Numbered from the stretch's first letter, positions 23,867 through 32,828 are shown. The stretch is 46,004 nucleotides of DNA from Thermoplasmata archaeon (GCA_038729465.1 JAVYRZ010000002.1:36498-82501), one strand, 5' to 3'. Notes: generated by a model not told the origin, from the letters alone. Made by a program: numbers and translations.

Positions 23867-25030
23867 CATCATTTTTAAAATTTGAAGTGTTACTTCTGCT
23901 TTCGGACCAGCCAGTTTTTTGTAATTGTTTTTTTCAATAAATAGTATTTCAGTATATTCTTTTTTCACTTTCTTAAGATCATTCGCAATCAAGAACTCAA
24001 GATTGTATTTTTTCAGTTTTTCTTGCCCTTTTTTAAGAAGCAAGTCATCTGAGATGTCATATTCAGCTTTAAATCCAACAAGCACATTTTTATATTTATT
24101 TCGCAGCGCTAAAATAAATTTTGGATTTGGCACAAGCTCGATAGTTAGAGATTGGTCGCTTGAAATTTTTCCTGCCTTTTTTTCAATCGTAAAATCAGAT
24201 AATGCAGCAGGTACTAGTATATAGTCATATTCGAGCATTTTCGGAATAGCAGCAATAAGAGAGCTTACACTGTCAAAATGTTCGGTTTTTATGTACGGTG
24301 GAATTAAAACAGAATATGTGCCTATCAGAAGGGTCACATCTGCGCCCAGATAAAAAGCATTTTTTGCCAGCTCTAATGCTGTTTCTCCACTAGATAAATT
24401 TGAGATTGTGCGAACATCATCAATATATTCTACAGAGCCTCCGCCAATAACCAGCATTTTCTTGTTTTTGTAATCATCGTTTAAAGTTCTTATAACATAT
24501 GCAACGATGGTATCAGTATCTGCCATCTTTGCTTTGTTCTCTTCTATTTTTGGTGGCACAAAAAGCACACCGTATTTTTCCAGAATTTTGACATTGTTTT
24601 TTATAACCGGATTGTTGTACATTTTGTCATGCATTGCAGGTGCAATAAGAATCTTTAGTGAGCCAAGCGCAGTTGTCGCAAATAAAGATACAGTTGAATC
24701 TGCTATACCGGTTGCTATTTTTGAGAGCGTATTTGCTGAACAGGGCGCAATTAAAAGCAGATCTGCTCTATCCAAAAGATCTACATGTTCAACGCTTCCC
24801 GATATGTGATCTATCACATCAGTTCCGGTCGCAAATTTTAAAGAGTCAACAGTAATTATCTTTTTTGCGCTTTCAGTCATCACTGCCTGAACATTCGCAC
24901 CAAATCTGATCAGCTCGCGTGTCAGTTTTACAGTTTCTTCAGCGGCTATAGAACCCGTAATGCCAAGAATAATCCTCTTGTTCAACAATAAATTGCTCTT
25001 TATGCCTTTTATCTTTTCAGCAGGATGCAT
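23858..25030 (-). CDS. coaBC: Bifunctional phosphopantothenoylcysteine decarboxylase/synthetase
   Basis: Two consecutive steps of coenzyme A synthesis: CoaB joins 4'-phosphopantothenate and cysteine, and CoaC decarboxylates the product with FMN. The N-terminal half is the flavoprotein (ILGITGSIAAEETVKLTREL; LIAPCSANTLSKIATGIAD; APAMHDKMYNNPVI). The C-terminal half is the synthetase (VRTISNLSSGETALELAKNAF; ELVPNPKFILALR). Full length is 390 aa. The ATG at 25030 is chosen because the TATA box lies 27 nt upstream. A TTG 12 nt further up is less likely. Confidence 0.95.
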   Translation of the reverse strand: MHPAEKIKGIKSNLLLNKRIILGITGSIAAEETVKLTRELIRFGANVQAVMTESAKKIITVDSLKFATGTDVIDHISGSVEHVDLLDRADLLLIAPCSANTLSKIATGIADSTVSLFATTALGSLKILIAPAMHDKMYNNPVIKNNVKILEKYGVLFVPPKIEENKAKMADTDTIVAYVIRTLNDDYKNKKMLVIGGGSVEYIDDVRTISNLSSGETALELAKNAFYLGADVTLLIGTYSVLIPPYIKTEHFDSVSSLIAAIPKMLEYDYILVPAALSDFTIEKKAGKISSDQSLTIELVPNPKFILALRNKYKNVLVGFKAEYDISDDLLLKKGQEKLKKYNLEFLIANDLKKVKKEYTEILFIEKNNYKKLAGPKAEVTLQILKMMLR

Positions 25031-25052
25031 ATTTATACACAATATAAATAAA

Positions 25053-25060
25053 CTTATAAA
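25053..25060 (-). promoter_or_regulatory. TATA box of coaBC
   Basis: On the minus strand this is TTTATAAG, centred 27 nt before ATG 25030, with no ribosome-binding site. It fixes the coaBC start at that ATG and implies a leaderless mRNA separate from the upstream hydrolase gene. Confidence 0.55.
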
Positions 25061-25069
25061 TTTTTGTTT

Positions 25070-25789
25070 TTAAAGCTCAAAATTTGCCTTTATATAATCT
25101 ATAAGCCTGTCTACAATAAGTTTGTTTAGTTGAGCACCAAGCTCAGGGTTTGCACCTTCTGGATCACTTAACGTTCCATATGTGTAATATTCGCTGATAT
25201 CTTTGAGTACCATATACTTTTTTTCTGTTTTTTTCTTTTCGTATTTCCACTCTTTTTTTACAAGTTCAGGTGCAATTGCCATTACTCTGGAAGTTTCAAT
25301 TATTCCTGCATGAGAATCTGTTTCAGGCACCAACCTTCCACGATATTCGTAAGCAATATCATAATCTGAGAGCACCATAATCTTAATATGATAAATGTCT
25401 AGAATTTCATCTGCTGCAAGGTTCAAAGCTGCCATATGCAATTTGCTGGCATGACCTGACAATATGACAATGTTTTTAACACCAGTCTTGCATACAGCAC
25501 TTAAAATATCAAATACCAGCATTTTTAAGGTTTCAAAATTTATTGATATTGTACCCTTAAAAGAATTCATTGTTTTGGTCCAACCATAACTGATAGGAGG
25601 TAAAATAATAGCACCAATTCTCTCAGAAATCTGCTCTGCTATATAATATGGCTGGATCATATCCGAGCTCAAAGGTAAATGCGCGCCATGCTCTTCAACA
25701 GATCCTATTGGCAGGATCACAACAGTTTTATCATTAAGCGACTTTTCAAGTTCTGTGTATGTTAGATTATCCCATCTTATCATATTCAT
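25070..25789 (-). CDS. arfB: Creatininase-family hydrolase, probable FAPy deformylase (ArfB-like)
   Basis: Metal-dependent amidohydrolase of the creatininase fold, 239 aa. In archaea the best-known member, ArfB, removes formate from the pyrimidine intermediate made by GTP cyclohydrolase III in riboflavin and F420 synthesis. Metal ligands are visible in GSVEEHGAHLPLSSD (E33, H34, D43), and the second motif ILSGHASKLHMAALNLAADE and the glutamate-bearing DSHAGIIETSRVMA are intact. The function assignment within the family is inference. The TATA element at 25814-25821 is 28 nt before the ATG (leaderless). Confidence 0.82.
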   Translation of the reverse strand: MNMIRWDNLTYTELEKSLNDKTVVILPIGSVEEHGAHLPLSSDMIQPYYIAEQISERIGAIILPPISYGWTKTMNSFKGTISINFETLKMLVFDILSAVCKTGVKNIVILSGHASKLHMAALNLAADEILDIYHIKIMVLSDYDIAYEYRGRLVPETDSHAGIIETSRVMAIAPELVKKEWKYEKKKTEKKYMVLKDISEYYTYGTLSDPEGANPELGAQLNKLIVDRLIDYIKANFEL

Positions 25790-25813
25790 CGTTAACTGTT
25801 ATTAATCATTTCA

Positions 25814-25821
25814 TTTATAAA
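25814..25821 (-). promoter_or_regulatory. TATA box of the creatininase-family gene
   Basis: TTTATAAA, palindromic, centred about 28 nt before the start codon at 25789. No ribosome-binding site follows. The S6e promoter faces the other way in the same 155-nt gap. Confidence 0.55.
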
Positions 25822-25956
25822 CATTTCCTATTTTCTATCTAATGAATTTTGTTTCAGGCCTTGTTAAATATATGAGAAATTTAACAAACTCAAATCTCAA
25901 AAAGTTTATTATATATGTAAACATTTACGAATTTTGAATTAAAGGTGAATGAGAGA

Positions 25957-26346
25957 ATGACTAGTTTCAAGATAGTAATTGCAGATCCTAAAAATGGAAA
26001 AAGCTATAAAAAAGAACTTGCCAGTCCTCAAGCAGATGTACTGGTAGGCAAAAAGATAGGTGAAGAGATAGATGGTTTATTATTAGACCTTGCAGAATAT
26101 AAACTGAAGATCATGGGCGGAACTGACAAAGATGGTTTTCCAATGCGCTCAGATCTTGCAGGTGGAGTTAGAAAATCGTTGCTAGTAACTGAAGGATTTG
26201 GGTTTAATCCTAAAAAAGAGGGTGCGAGAAAGAAGAAAATGTTTCGTGGGAACATGATTAATCCTGATATTGTGCAAATCAATATGGTAATTACTCAGTA
26301 TGGATCTAAAAGTCTGGAAGAGAGCAATAAAGAAGGTGCTTCATGA
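25957..26346 (+). CDS. rps6e: Ribosomal protein S6e
   Basis: Small-subunit protein shared with eukaryotes, 129 aa. [41 protein letters not shown] and [20 protein letters not shown] are the family signatures. The start at ATG 25957 is preceded by AAAGGTGAA at 8 nt. An upstream GTG at 25945 would begin inside that ribosome-binding site. The stop overlaps the aIF2gamma ATG, the usual archaeal pairing. Confidence 0.95.
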   Translation: MTSFKIVIADPKNGKSYKKELASPQADVLVGKKIGEEIDGLLLDLAEYKLKIMGGTDKDGFPMRSDLAGGVRKSLLVTEGFGFNPKKEGARKKKMFRGNMINPDIVQINMVITQYGSKSLEESNKEGAS

Positions 26347-27575
26347 AAGCGCTCCCCGAACAGTCTGAATTAAATATCGGAATGGTTGGCCATGTTGATC
26401 ATGGCAAAACTACATTGACTAAGGCTCTAACTGGAGTATGGACCGATACTTACAGTGAAGAAATAAAAAGAGGTATATCTATTAAACTTGGGTATGCAGA
26501 TACCGCATTTTACACATGTACCGATGAAAACGGAGAACTTATTTACACTACAGACCCGGACCAAAGATGTGTAAAAGAAGTTAAACTAAGAAGAGTAGTC
26601 AGCTTTGTAGATGCTCCAGGCCACGAAACACTAATGGCAACGATGTTGTCTGGCGCTGCAATTATGAACGGAGCACTGCTTTTAGTTGCAGCAAATCAAA
26701 CATGCCCTTTACCACAAACAAAAGAGCATTTAATGGCACTGGAAATTATGGGACTTAAGAATATTGTGATTGTTCAGAATAAGATAGATCTTGTAACTGA
26801 TGAGAGAGCCAGAGAAAACTATCAGGAAATAAAAAGATTTGTTAAAGGTACTATAGCTGAGAACGCACCCATAATACCGGTAAGTGCCCATCATGATGCT
26901 AATATAGATTTATTAATAGAAGCAATAGAGGAAACTATTCCGACTCCTAAATTCGATAAAAGCAAAAGTCCAAGAATGTATATAGCAAGATCTTTCGACG
27001 TAAATCGTCCTGGAAGTGATATAAACAAGCTTGTGGGTGGTGTGATTGGAGGGTCTTTGATACAGGGTGTTTTCAATATCGGAGATGAGATTGAGATTAT
27101 GCCTGGATTTCAGGTAACTAAAGGACGAAAAACAATGTGGGAACCAATTTACACTACAGTTAGAACGCTAATGGCATCTGGTAAGATGGTGAATACTGTT
27201 AAACCAGGTGGATTGATTGCAATAGGAACAGGGCTGGACCCAGCTCTTACCAAGGCGGATGGTCTTACAGGCCGAGTTGCTGGAGCTCCCGGAACATTGC
27301 CAAAAATTATAGATGAGATATCAGTGGATATCCATCTGTTAGAAAATGTAGTAGGGCATACTACGGAAATCAAGGTTGAAAACATAAGGACTAATGAAGC
27401 GTTGATGATAAGCGTAGGAACTGCTACTACAGTAGGCATTGTCAAAAGTGCAAGACCGAATATCGCAGACATATCCTTAAAAAGCCCTATTGTAGCAGAA
27501 AAAGGGCAGAGAATTTCTATAAGCAGGAAAATTACAAATAGATGGCGATTGATAGGATATGGTATTATCAGATAG
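26343..27575 (+). CDS. eif2g: Translation initiation factor 2 subunit gamma
   Basis: GTPase core of aIF2, which delivers initiator Met-tRNA to the small subunit. Length 410 aa. G1 is GHVDHGKTT at 16-24, G3 DAPGHE at 90-95 and G4 NKID. Domains II and III follow ([33 protein letters not shown]). The zinc knuckle normally inserted in domain I keeps only two Cys (C59 and C76) instead of four. The 3' end overlaps the convergent regulator gene by 8 nt. Confidence 0.96.
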   Translation: MKALPEQSELNIGMVGHVDHGKTTLTKALTGVWTDTYSEEIKRGISIKLGYADTAFYTCTDENGELIYTTDPDQRCVKEVKLRRVVSFVDAPGHETLMATMLSGAAIMNGALLLVAANQTCPLPQTKEHLMALEIMGLKNIVIVQNKIDLVTDERARENYQEIKRFVKGTIAENAPIIPVSAHHDANIDLLIEAIEETIPTPKFDKSKSPRMYIARSFDVNRPGSDINKLVGGVIGGSLIQGVFNIGDEIEIMPGFQVTKGRKTMWEPIYTTVRTLMASGKMVNTVKPGGLIAIGTGLDPALTKADGLTGRVAGAPGTLPKIIDEISVDIHLLENVVGHTTEIKVENIRTNEALMISVGTATTVGIVKSARPNIADISLKSPIVAEKGQRISISRKITNRWRLIGYGIIR

Positions 27576-28152
27576 TGTCTATTTTTAGCTGTGTGGTTTT
27601 ATTTGAAAAATATGGATATAAATTATATTTTTGAATTATGATCATTGCCAGAATATCCATGAACTCAGAATCATAATTTTTATTTGGAATATATGCGGGC
27701 ATATTCTTCGGAATGCTAATATTCAGCTTTTCAAAAATTTCAAGGGTCTCTTTTCTTTCATCCCCAAATATTTTTTCAGCGTAAGCAGGTCTTCCAACAT
27801 CACATTTATCAAGCTCATACTTTAAAATTGGGCGTTTAAATAACTTATAAAGTAAGTATAATGCAACATCTGAAGATTCAGGATGCTCAGATACATAAGT
27901 GCCTATTATATCATATATTGATTTCTCTTTGATAGAAGCAACGCTAAATACTTTTGATGGCTTGATATCCTTCTCTCTTAAAATATTCATATCCTGTAGT
28001 GCATAAAGATATCCTGTTAAGACCAGTCTGTGTATCTTATTCCCTCTATTTTCTAGTTCTTTACTAATGGAAGTTATAGACATTCCATCATCAGCAAGTA
28101 TCTCAAGTATCTGGTCTTTTAGGGATTTTAAAACGATATCTTTTTTCATCAT
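27568..28152 (-). CDS. Winged-helix DNA-binding protein, family unknown
   Basis: A 194-aa protein. The first 70 residues fit a winged helix ([27 protein letters not shown], a recognition helix rich in basic residues, then [17 protein letters not shown] as the wing). The rest is helical, with no motif I recognise ([29 protein letters not shown]). A perfect dyad at 28184-28202, between its TATA-like sequence and start, suggests autoregulation. The start could be either of two adjacent ATG codons. The gene lies downstream of purB on the same strand, and its stop overlaps aIF2gamma. Confidence 0.75.
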   Translation of the reverse strand: MMKKDIVLKSLKDQILEILADDGMSITSISKELENRGNKIHRLVLTGYLYALQDMNILREKDIKPSKVFSVASIKEKSIYDIIGTYVSEHPESSDVALYLLYKLFKRPILKYELDKCDVGRPAYAEKIFGDERKETLEIFEKLNISIPKNMPAYIPNKNYDSEFMDILAMIIIQKYNLYPYFSNKTTQLKIDTI

Positions 28153-28183
28153 AATTTCGTGCCTTTGAAGGTTATGAATGTTC

Positions 28184-28202
28184 TAGTAAAAAAGTTTTAC
28201 TA
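28184..28202. promoter_or_regulatory. Dyad in the promoter of the winged-helix gene
   Basis: TAGTAAAA and TTTTACTA are perfect 8-bp arms around AAG. A minus-strand TATA-like AATATATC lies immediately upstream (28205-28212), so the dyad sits between the TATA box and the expected transcript start near 28182. Binding there would block the polymerase. This is the normal position for a self-repressing archaeal regulator. Confidence 0.5.
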
Positions 28203-28241
28203 TGACAGATATATTACTACGGTATAATCTTAACTTTGGTT

Positions 28242-29582
28242 TCAGGAGATACTCTCTTTTCGATCTTCTAGAACATTCTTTATCACTGTTTCTATAATGT
28301 TTTCAGACTCTCCAAGATATCTTTCTGGAATGGTCAATGACTCTAGTTCTTCTTTTGTAATTATTTTCGATATTTCTGGGATATTAAGTAGAGCTTCATC
28401 TATCCTTTTATTCTGCATTGCGGCCAATCTCACAAACTCATGTGCCTGCTGTCTTCCAAGCCCTTTTTTTGTCAAGGCTACAATGATGGGTTCGTCCATA
28501 ACAAAGTATCTCGCGTTTTCTAGATTGGCATGCATTACGTCTTCATTGACAATGAGAGTATCTAAAACGTTTTTCATTTTGATAAGAATATCATCAATCA
28601 ATACACAACTGTGCGGAATTATGAATCGTTCGGATGCACTGTTTGACAGATCCCGCTCATGCCATAAAATTGCAGATTCATGCATGGGTACGATGAAACC
28701 ACGTATAATTCTTGCTAAACTGCATATATTCTCTGAAACTATTGGATTCTGCTTGTGCGCCATAGTGCTGGATCCTACTTGCTTTTCTTTGTCAAAGTAC
28801 TCAGATACCTCTCCTATCTCAGGTCTTTGGAGATTTCGGATCTCGGTGGCAATTTTTTCGAGAGTGGTAGCTATATTTGAAATTATAGAAATGAATTCTA
28901 TGTATCTGTCTCTCTCTACTACCTGCGTTGTAGCAAAATCTAAATTAATCCCTAAGTACTCTGAAATAATTTTCTGTATATTCTGCGTATAGGGTTCAAA
29001 TCCTGCTCCTGTTCCAACTGCGCCAAGCATTTTACCTACTATCACCCGTTTTTCAGACTCTTTGACCCTCGTTAAATGTCTGTGAATCTCGTCTAAATAT
29101 ACTGCTAGTTTTAATCCAAAAGTGATTGGTAAAGCCCATTGTCCATGTGTTCTGCCCAGCATAATAGTATTCTTATATTGATTAGACTTACTGATAAGCA
29201 CGTTTTCTAGATCTAAAAGATCCTGTTTCAGTATCTTAATAAACTCTTTAAATTGTATGGCTGTGGAAGTATCTATTATATCATTGGATGTGGCTCCTAA
29301 ATGTATGTATTTTCCTGAGTTTCCAGCCTGCTCGGTTAGCGCTAACACCAAGGCCATTACATCATGTTTTGTCTGTGCTTCAAAAGCCTTGATTCTGTCA
29401 ATATTGACATTCATAGCAGCTTTTTCAATGATCTCAAAATCTTGCTTACTGATCAATCCTAACTTAAAATAAGAGTAAACCAATGCTACTTCTACTTTTA
29501 ACATGTAATCATATTTTTTAGATTCACTAAAAATGTCCTTTACTCTATCTCTACCATATCTGTATTCAATGGGGCAGATCAT
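28242..29582 (-). CDS. purB: Adenylosuccinate lyase
   Basis: Two beta-eliminations in purine synthesis: SAICAR to AICAR and adenylosuccinate to AMP. Length 446 aa. The conserved regions are KYIHLGATSNDIIDTSTA (T-S-N-D motif), LGRTHGQWALPITFG with the catalytic His, and the lyase signature GSSTMAHKQNP. The signature has Ala where most members have Pro. A TATA element inside the end of the methyltransferase gene gives it its own leaderless promoter. It complements purE and guaAB in the window. Confidence 0.95.
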   Translation of the reverse strand: MICPIEYRYGRDRVKDIFSESKKYDYMLKVEVALVYSYFKLGLISKQDFEIIEKAAMNVNIDRIKAFEAQTKHDVMALVLALTEQAGNSGKYIHLGATSNDIIDTSTAIQFKEFIKILKQDLLDLENVLISKSNQYKNTIMLGRTHGQWALPITFGLKLAVYLDEIHRHLTRVKESEKRVIVGKMLGAVGTGAGFEPYTQNIQKIISEYLGINLDFATTQVVERDRYIEFISIISNIATTLEKIATEIRNLQRPEIGEVSEYFDKEKQVGSSTMAHKQNPIVSENICSLARIIRGFIVPMHESAILWHERDLSNSASERFIIPHSCVLIDDILIKMKNVLDTLIVNEDVMHANLENARYFVMDEPIIVALTKKGLGRQQAHEFVRLAAMQNKRIDEALLNIPEISKIITKEELESLTIPERYLGESENIIETVIKNVLEDRKESIS

Positions 29583-29597
29583 AATTATACATAAATA

Positions 29598-30365
29598 TTA
29601 TTCTGTATTTATATCTTGATACTTTTTAGCTTGTATGATCACAAAATCACTTTTTGAAATAACGTTTTCTGAAAACCTAGAATTTATACAATCTAAAAAC
29701 TTCTTGAACCCTAGCTCAAATTCTTTATCATTCAAAACAGATAGTGTAGATAAATATTTTTTTCTAACTCTTTCTATATACTCCTCTTTTTTATAAACAG
29801 TTTCATCATTAAAGCTTTCAATATTTACCTTATATCCAATCTCTTCAAGCAAAATCTTAAGGGTGTTAATATCCTGAAACCTCGCTAGATCTATCTCAAT
29901 AAACCTTGAAAACTGATCTAAACAAAGAGATTTCGGCCAGTTTATTATATGCTCACGTGAAACGGTTACAATGATCAAAGACCCGTTTGAGTCTAGCATA
30001 TTCTTCAGTTTTCTAAGCAACGATTCTAAATTCTGCAGATGATGTATTACGAATACCAACAAAATAAGGTCAAAACAACAATCTTGAAATTTTAAGTTAT
30101 CGAGATCTTCTTTTAACCATAATACATGGCCATACTTTTTAGCCGCTATTTCTAACATTTTTGAAGAATTATCAATGCCAATAATTTTAGCGCCGGTCAT
30201 AAGTTGCATTGTTATCGCAATCCTACCAGTACCACATCCTAAATCTAAAACTTTTGAAGAGCAATCTATTTTCTGAAGATCCAGGATCGCTTTTATTAGC
30301 TTTAAAGGCACATCTTTTCCTCTGGTATCCTCAAAATCATGAGCTAGTTCATCATAATGTACCAT
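29598..30365 (-). CDS. Class I SAM-dependent methyltransferase
   Basis: A 255-aa methyltransferase of unknown substrate. Motif I is VLDLGCGTGRIAI, followed by IIGIDNSSKMLEIAAKKYG (motif II acidic end), DLILLVFVIHHLQNLESLLRKL (motif IV and post-motif) and a strand GSLIIVTVSREH. The C-terminal part is longer and unlike ubiquinone methyltransferases. It precedes purB by 15 nt on the same strand, but purB has its own promoter. No good TATA box or ribosome-binding site is visible ahead of it. Confidence 0.85.
   Translation of the reverse strand: MVHYDELAHDFEDTRGKDVPLKLIKAILDLQKIDCSSKVLDLGCGTGRIAITMQLMTGAKIIGIDNSSKMLEIAAKKYGHVLWLKEDLDNLKFQDCCFDLILLVFVIHHLQNLESLLRKLKNMLDSNGSLIIVTVSREHIINWPKSLCLDQFSRFIEIDLARFQDINTLKILLEEIGYKVNIESFNDETVYKKEEYIERVRKKYLSTLSVLNDKEFELGFKKFLDCINSRFSENVISKSDFVIIQAKKYQDINTE
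29605..29615 (-). promoter_or_regulatory. TATA element of purB inside the methyltransferase gene
   Basis: GATATAAATAC on the minus strand is centred 28 nt upstream of the purB ATG at 29582. It lies in the last codons of the methyltransferase gene, so purB can be transcribed on its own. Confidence 0.5.
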
Positions 30366-30639
30366 GCACTAGATAATCAAAACTCAATATTTCTAGTTTT
30401 TTATGTGAGGTCTTCGCTGAATTTGAAATTTTGTGACTCACAATTTTTGATAGTTCCAATACTTGGTCATGGCGTATTAAAGTCAGTGAACTTTAGCTTT
30501 TTAGATCCAGGCATAAGATTAAATGTTTGTGTTAGAGTTTAGTCACTAACTTTAAAAAATGATAATATCAGAGCAATAAACAATCTATTTGAATCTAAAT
30601 AACCAAAGATTAGTTGAGAACATCTTATATGCAAAAGCT
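30366..30639. other. Gene-free stretch before tRNA-Lys
   Basis: No recognisable gene. A plus-strand frame of 61 codons (30357-30542) has no ribosome-binding site or TATA box at a useful distance, and its translation (for example FLIVPILGHGVLKSVNFSFL) matches nothing I know. The minus strand holds only short broken frames. The region carries no obvious inverted repeats beyond short AT-rich ones. It may be decayed sequence beside the tRNA pair. Confidence 0.4.
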
Positions 30640-30647
30640 TTTTAAAA
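30640..30647 (+). promoter_or_regulatory. TATA box of tRNA-Lys
   Basis: TTTTAAAA is centred 27 nt before the first base of tRNA-Lys, so transcription would begin at or next to the mature 5' end. Confidence 0.55.
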
Positions 30648-30670
30648 TGAAAGTTATTAAGGGTTATGAT

Positions 30671-30744
30671 GGGCCCGTAGCTTAGATCGGTAGAGCGTTC
30701 GGCTCTTAACCGAATGGTCGAGGGTTCAAATCCCTCCGAGCCCG
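30671..30744 (+). tRNA. tRNA-Lys (anticodon CTT)
   Basis: Full cloverleaf. Anticodon stem TTCGG/CCGAA is perfect with loop CTCTTAA, giving anticodon CTT (codon AAG). T arm is GAGGG/CCCTC around TTCAAAT, and the D stem is GCTT/GAGC. The discriminator is G73, as usual for archaeal tRNA-Lys. No CCA is encoded. The acceptor stem GGGCCCG/CGAGCCC contains a C5-A68 mismatch (30675 against 30739). The gene faces tRNA-Val tail-to-tail. No intron is present. Confidence 0.95.
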
Positions 30745-30767
30745 CCTATTCTTTGGTAAAGAATGGG
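30745..30767 (+). terminator. Hairpin after tRNA-Lys
   Basis: CCTATTCTTT and AAAGAATGGG form a 10-bp stem (one T-G pair) with a GGT loop directly behind the tRNA. The sequence after it is T/A-rich. It is a likely 3'-end or processing signal for the tRNA-Lys transcript. Confidence 0.55.
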
Positions 30768-30823
30768 ATTTATATATCTTAATCTACTTTTTTCGCTTTA
30801 TATATATATCCCCAAAAAAGAAG

Positions 30824-30897
30824 TGGGCCCGACCGGATTCGAACCGGTGATCTTCGCCGTGTAAGGGCAACGTCATAGCCTGCTAGACCACGAGCCC
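30824..30897 (-). tRNA. tRNA-Val (anticodon TAC)
   Basis: Read on the minus strand, the anticodon stem is TTGCC/GGCGA with loop CTTACAC, so the anticodon is TAC (codon GTA). T arm is ACCGG/CCGGT around TTCGAAT. The discriminator is A73 and no CCA is encoded. The acceptor stem GGGCTCG/CGGGCCC has a U5-G68 wobble. Immediately 3' is CTTCTTTTTT, a T-rich terminator. A TATA-like stretch at 30912-30920 precedes it. No intron. Confidence 0.95.
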
Positions 30898-31013
30898 ATA
30901 TCAGTGTAAGTGTATATATTTGCGATATTAAATCTTTTCTTACCTCTTAAAGTTTTAAAAATCTAATAAACATATTTTTGAATTGAAATAGAAAAAGTAC
31001 CAAAAACAGAAAA

Positions 31014-31020
31014 ATTTAAA
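31014..31020 (+). promoter_or_regulatory. TATA element of alaX
   Basis: ATTTAAA is centred 27 nt before the ATG at 31044, with no ribosome-binding site between them, which suggests a leaderless mRNA. Confidence 0.5.
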
Positions 31021-31043
31021 CATTTTGTTAGTATTAATCAATT

Positions 31044-31757
31044 ATGAAAACTGAACCTTTGTATTATTATGATTCTTACCTGAAAGAATTTGAAGCGAAG
31101 ATCCTAGATATCTCTGAAAATAAAGTGGTGCTGGACAAAACCGCTTTTTATCCAGAAGGTGGTGGGCAACCTGCGGATTTTGGAATTTTAAAAATAGGCA
31201 ATAAAACTGTTAAAGTTTTAAACACTGTAAAAGATTCTGACATAATATATCATATTGTGGATTCTCCCCCAGATAAAGAGCTAATCTCTTCCATTGCCTA
31301 TGGTCTCATAGACTGGGATAGAAGATATGCGCATATGAGGTACCATACTGCAATACACATCTTGAGTGGGGTATTGTTCAAAAAATATAACGCTAAAATC
31401 ACTGGTTCTCAGATCGGCGAAGATAGGGCAAGAATGGACGTAAATTATGAGGCATTGAATAGAGATCTGTTACCAATAATCGAAAATGATGCCAATGATA
31501 TTGTAAAAAAGAATTTGCCTGTTACTGTGAGATTCGAAGACCCAAAAAATCTGGATTTTAATAGTATTGTCAGGGTAAAACTGGATCTTTTGCCTGAAAA
31601 GCTAGAAACTGTAAGATTGATAGATATTGAGGGATTTGATTATCAGGCAGACGGCGGAACGCATGTAAAAAATACTGCCGAGGTTGGGACTATCAAAATT
31701 TCAAAATACGAAAGCAAGGGCAAAGCAAATAAGAGAATTTATGTTTCTCTAGAATGA
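31044..31757 (+). CDS. alaX: Alanyl-tRNA editing protein AlaX
   Basis: Free-standing editing factor that hydrolyses Ser- or Gly-tRNA-Ala mischarged by AlaRS. The 237-aa size and Gly-rich [13 protein letters not shown] module place it in the medium-length AlaX-M group. Zinc ligands are seen in HTAIHILSG (HxxxH) and in QADGGTHV. The ligand position that is Cys in AlaRS editing domains is Asp here, a variant I believe occurs in archaeal AlaX-M. The C-terminus [13 protein letters not shown] is typical. The end overlaps the convergent dnaJ by 9 nt. Confidence 0.93.
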   Translation: MKTEPLYYYDSYLKEFEAKILDISENKVVLDKTAFYPEGGGQPADFGILKIGNKTVKVLNTVKDSDIIYHIVDSPPDKELISSIAYGLIDWDRRYAHMRYHTAIHILSGVLFKKYNAKITGSQIGEDRARMDVNYEALNRDLLPIIENDANDIVKKNLPVTVRFEDPKNLDFNSIVRVKLDLLPEKLETVRLIDIEGFDYQADGGTHVKNTAEVGTIKISKYESKGKANKRIYVSLE

Positions 31758-32828
31758 GAAAAATTTTCTTTTTTTATTAGTTTCCCCCTCAAATTCTGCC
31801 AGAAGTTCTCTCTGCCTCGATGTTAAAGAAGTAGGAATCTCAACTTCAATATGCACAAAGAGGTCTCCACTGCCCAGATGTCTCATTCTGGGCATGCCTT
31901 TTCCTCTCAGTTTTATTATCGTGCCAGGCTGTGTCCCCGCCGGAATCTTTAATTTTTCAGTACCGTCAAGAGTTTCGATTTCCAGTTCATCACCAAGTGC
32001 AGCTTTTACAAACGAAATCTTTTTGACTGTGTGTAGGTTCTCTCCATCTCTTTCGAACCTAGAATCTGGCTGAATGCGAACGACCACATACAGATCTCCA
32101 CTCTGCCTTTTACCCATCTCTCCTTTATCTGCTATTCTGAGCCTTGCACCGTCCTGTATCCCTTTCGGAATTCTGACAGAAAGTTTCTCAGTGACATTTA
32201 TCTTACCGGTACCGTTACATTTTTTGCATTTTTCCTCTATGATATATCCTTTTCCCCCACATACATGACAGGGTTGTACAGTAACATATTGCATGAATCC
32301 GTGCACAGTCTGTTTTCTTATTTTTCCAGTTCCTTTACAGAGGGGGCATATTTTTGTTTTGCCATCTTTAGCACCAGTGCCGTTACATGCGTCGCAGTTT
32401 TTTGATCTGGTGTATGATATATCTTTTTCCACACCTGTATATGCATCTTTAAGGGTTATGTCAACAGCAATGCCAATATCTCTGCCAGCACCACTGTCTT
32501 CTTCCTCATAAAAATTTCCAAACCCCTTAAAAAACTGGTTGAAGAGATCTGATATATCTTCATAGTGTGTAAAATTACTCCAGTCAAATCCCTGAGATCC
32601 GAACTTTATGCCCTCTTCTCCATATTGATCATATTTCTGTCTTTTGTCATCATCCATAAGCACTTCGTAAGCTTCGCTGATCTCTTTGAATTTTTCTTCT
32701 GCCTCTTTTTTATTGTTGGGGTTGAGATCTGGGTGATATTTTTTAGCGAGTTCTCTGTATGCTCTTTTTATCTCATCTTTACTTGCAGTTTTGGATACAC
32801 CCAGAATTTCATAGTAGTCTCTGCTCAT
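31749..32828 (-). CDS. dnaJ: Chaperone DnaJ (Hsp40)
   Basis: Co-chaperone that delivers clients to DnaK and stimulates its ATPase. Type I architecture, 359 aa: J domain at 1-68 with HPD at 32-34, a short Phe-rich linker, four zinc motifs ([32 protein letters not shown]) and the C-terminal client-binding domain ([12 protein letters not shown]). The Gly/Phe linker is poor in Gly. The start overlaps the dnaK stop by 4 nt. Last gene of the grpE-dnaK-dnaJ operon. Confidence 0.97.
   Translation of the reverse strand: MSRDYYEILGVSKTASKDEIKRAYRELAKKYHPDLNPNNKKEAEEKFKEISEAYEVLMDDDKRQKYDQYGEEGIKFGSQGFDWSNFTHYEDISDLFNQFFKGFGNFYEEEDSGAGRDIGIAVDITLKDAYTGVEKDISYTRSKNCDACNGTGAKDGKTKICPLCKGTGKIRKQTVHGFMQYVTVQPCHVCGGKGYIIEEKCKKCNGTGKINVTEKLSVRIPKGIQDGARLRIADKGEMGKRQSGDLYVVVRIQPDSRFERDGENLHTVKKISFVKAALGDELEIETLDGTEKLKIPAGTQPGTIIKLRGKGMPRMRHLGSGDLFVHIEVEIPTSLTSRQRELLAEFEGETNKKRKFFSF

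Noticed and set aside
14009-30822. Repeated CCCCAAAAAAGAA at 14009-14021 and 30810-30822
   Set aside because: One copy is the T-run terminator of tRNA-Val read backwards and the other lies next to a promoter. A 13-mer dominated by an A run can recur by chance in AT-rich DNA.
31044-31757. Asp instead of Cys in the QADGGTHV metal motif of AlaX as a novelty
   Set aside because: I recall the same Asp in other archaeal AlaX-M proteins, and the remaining HxxxH and His ligands are intact, so it is probably normal for the group.
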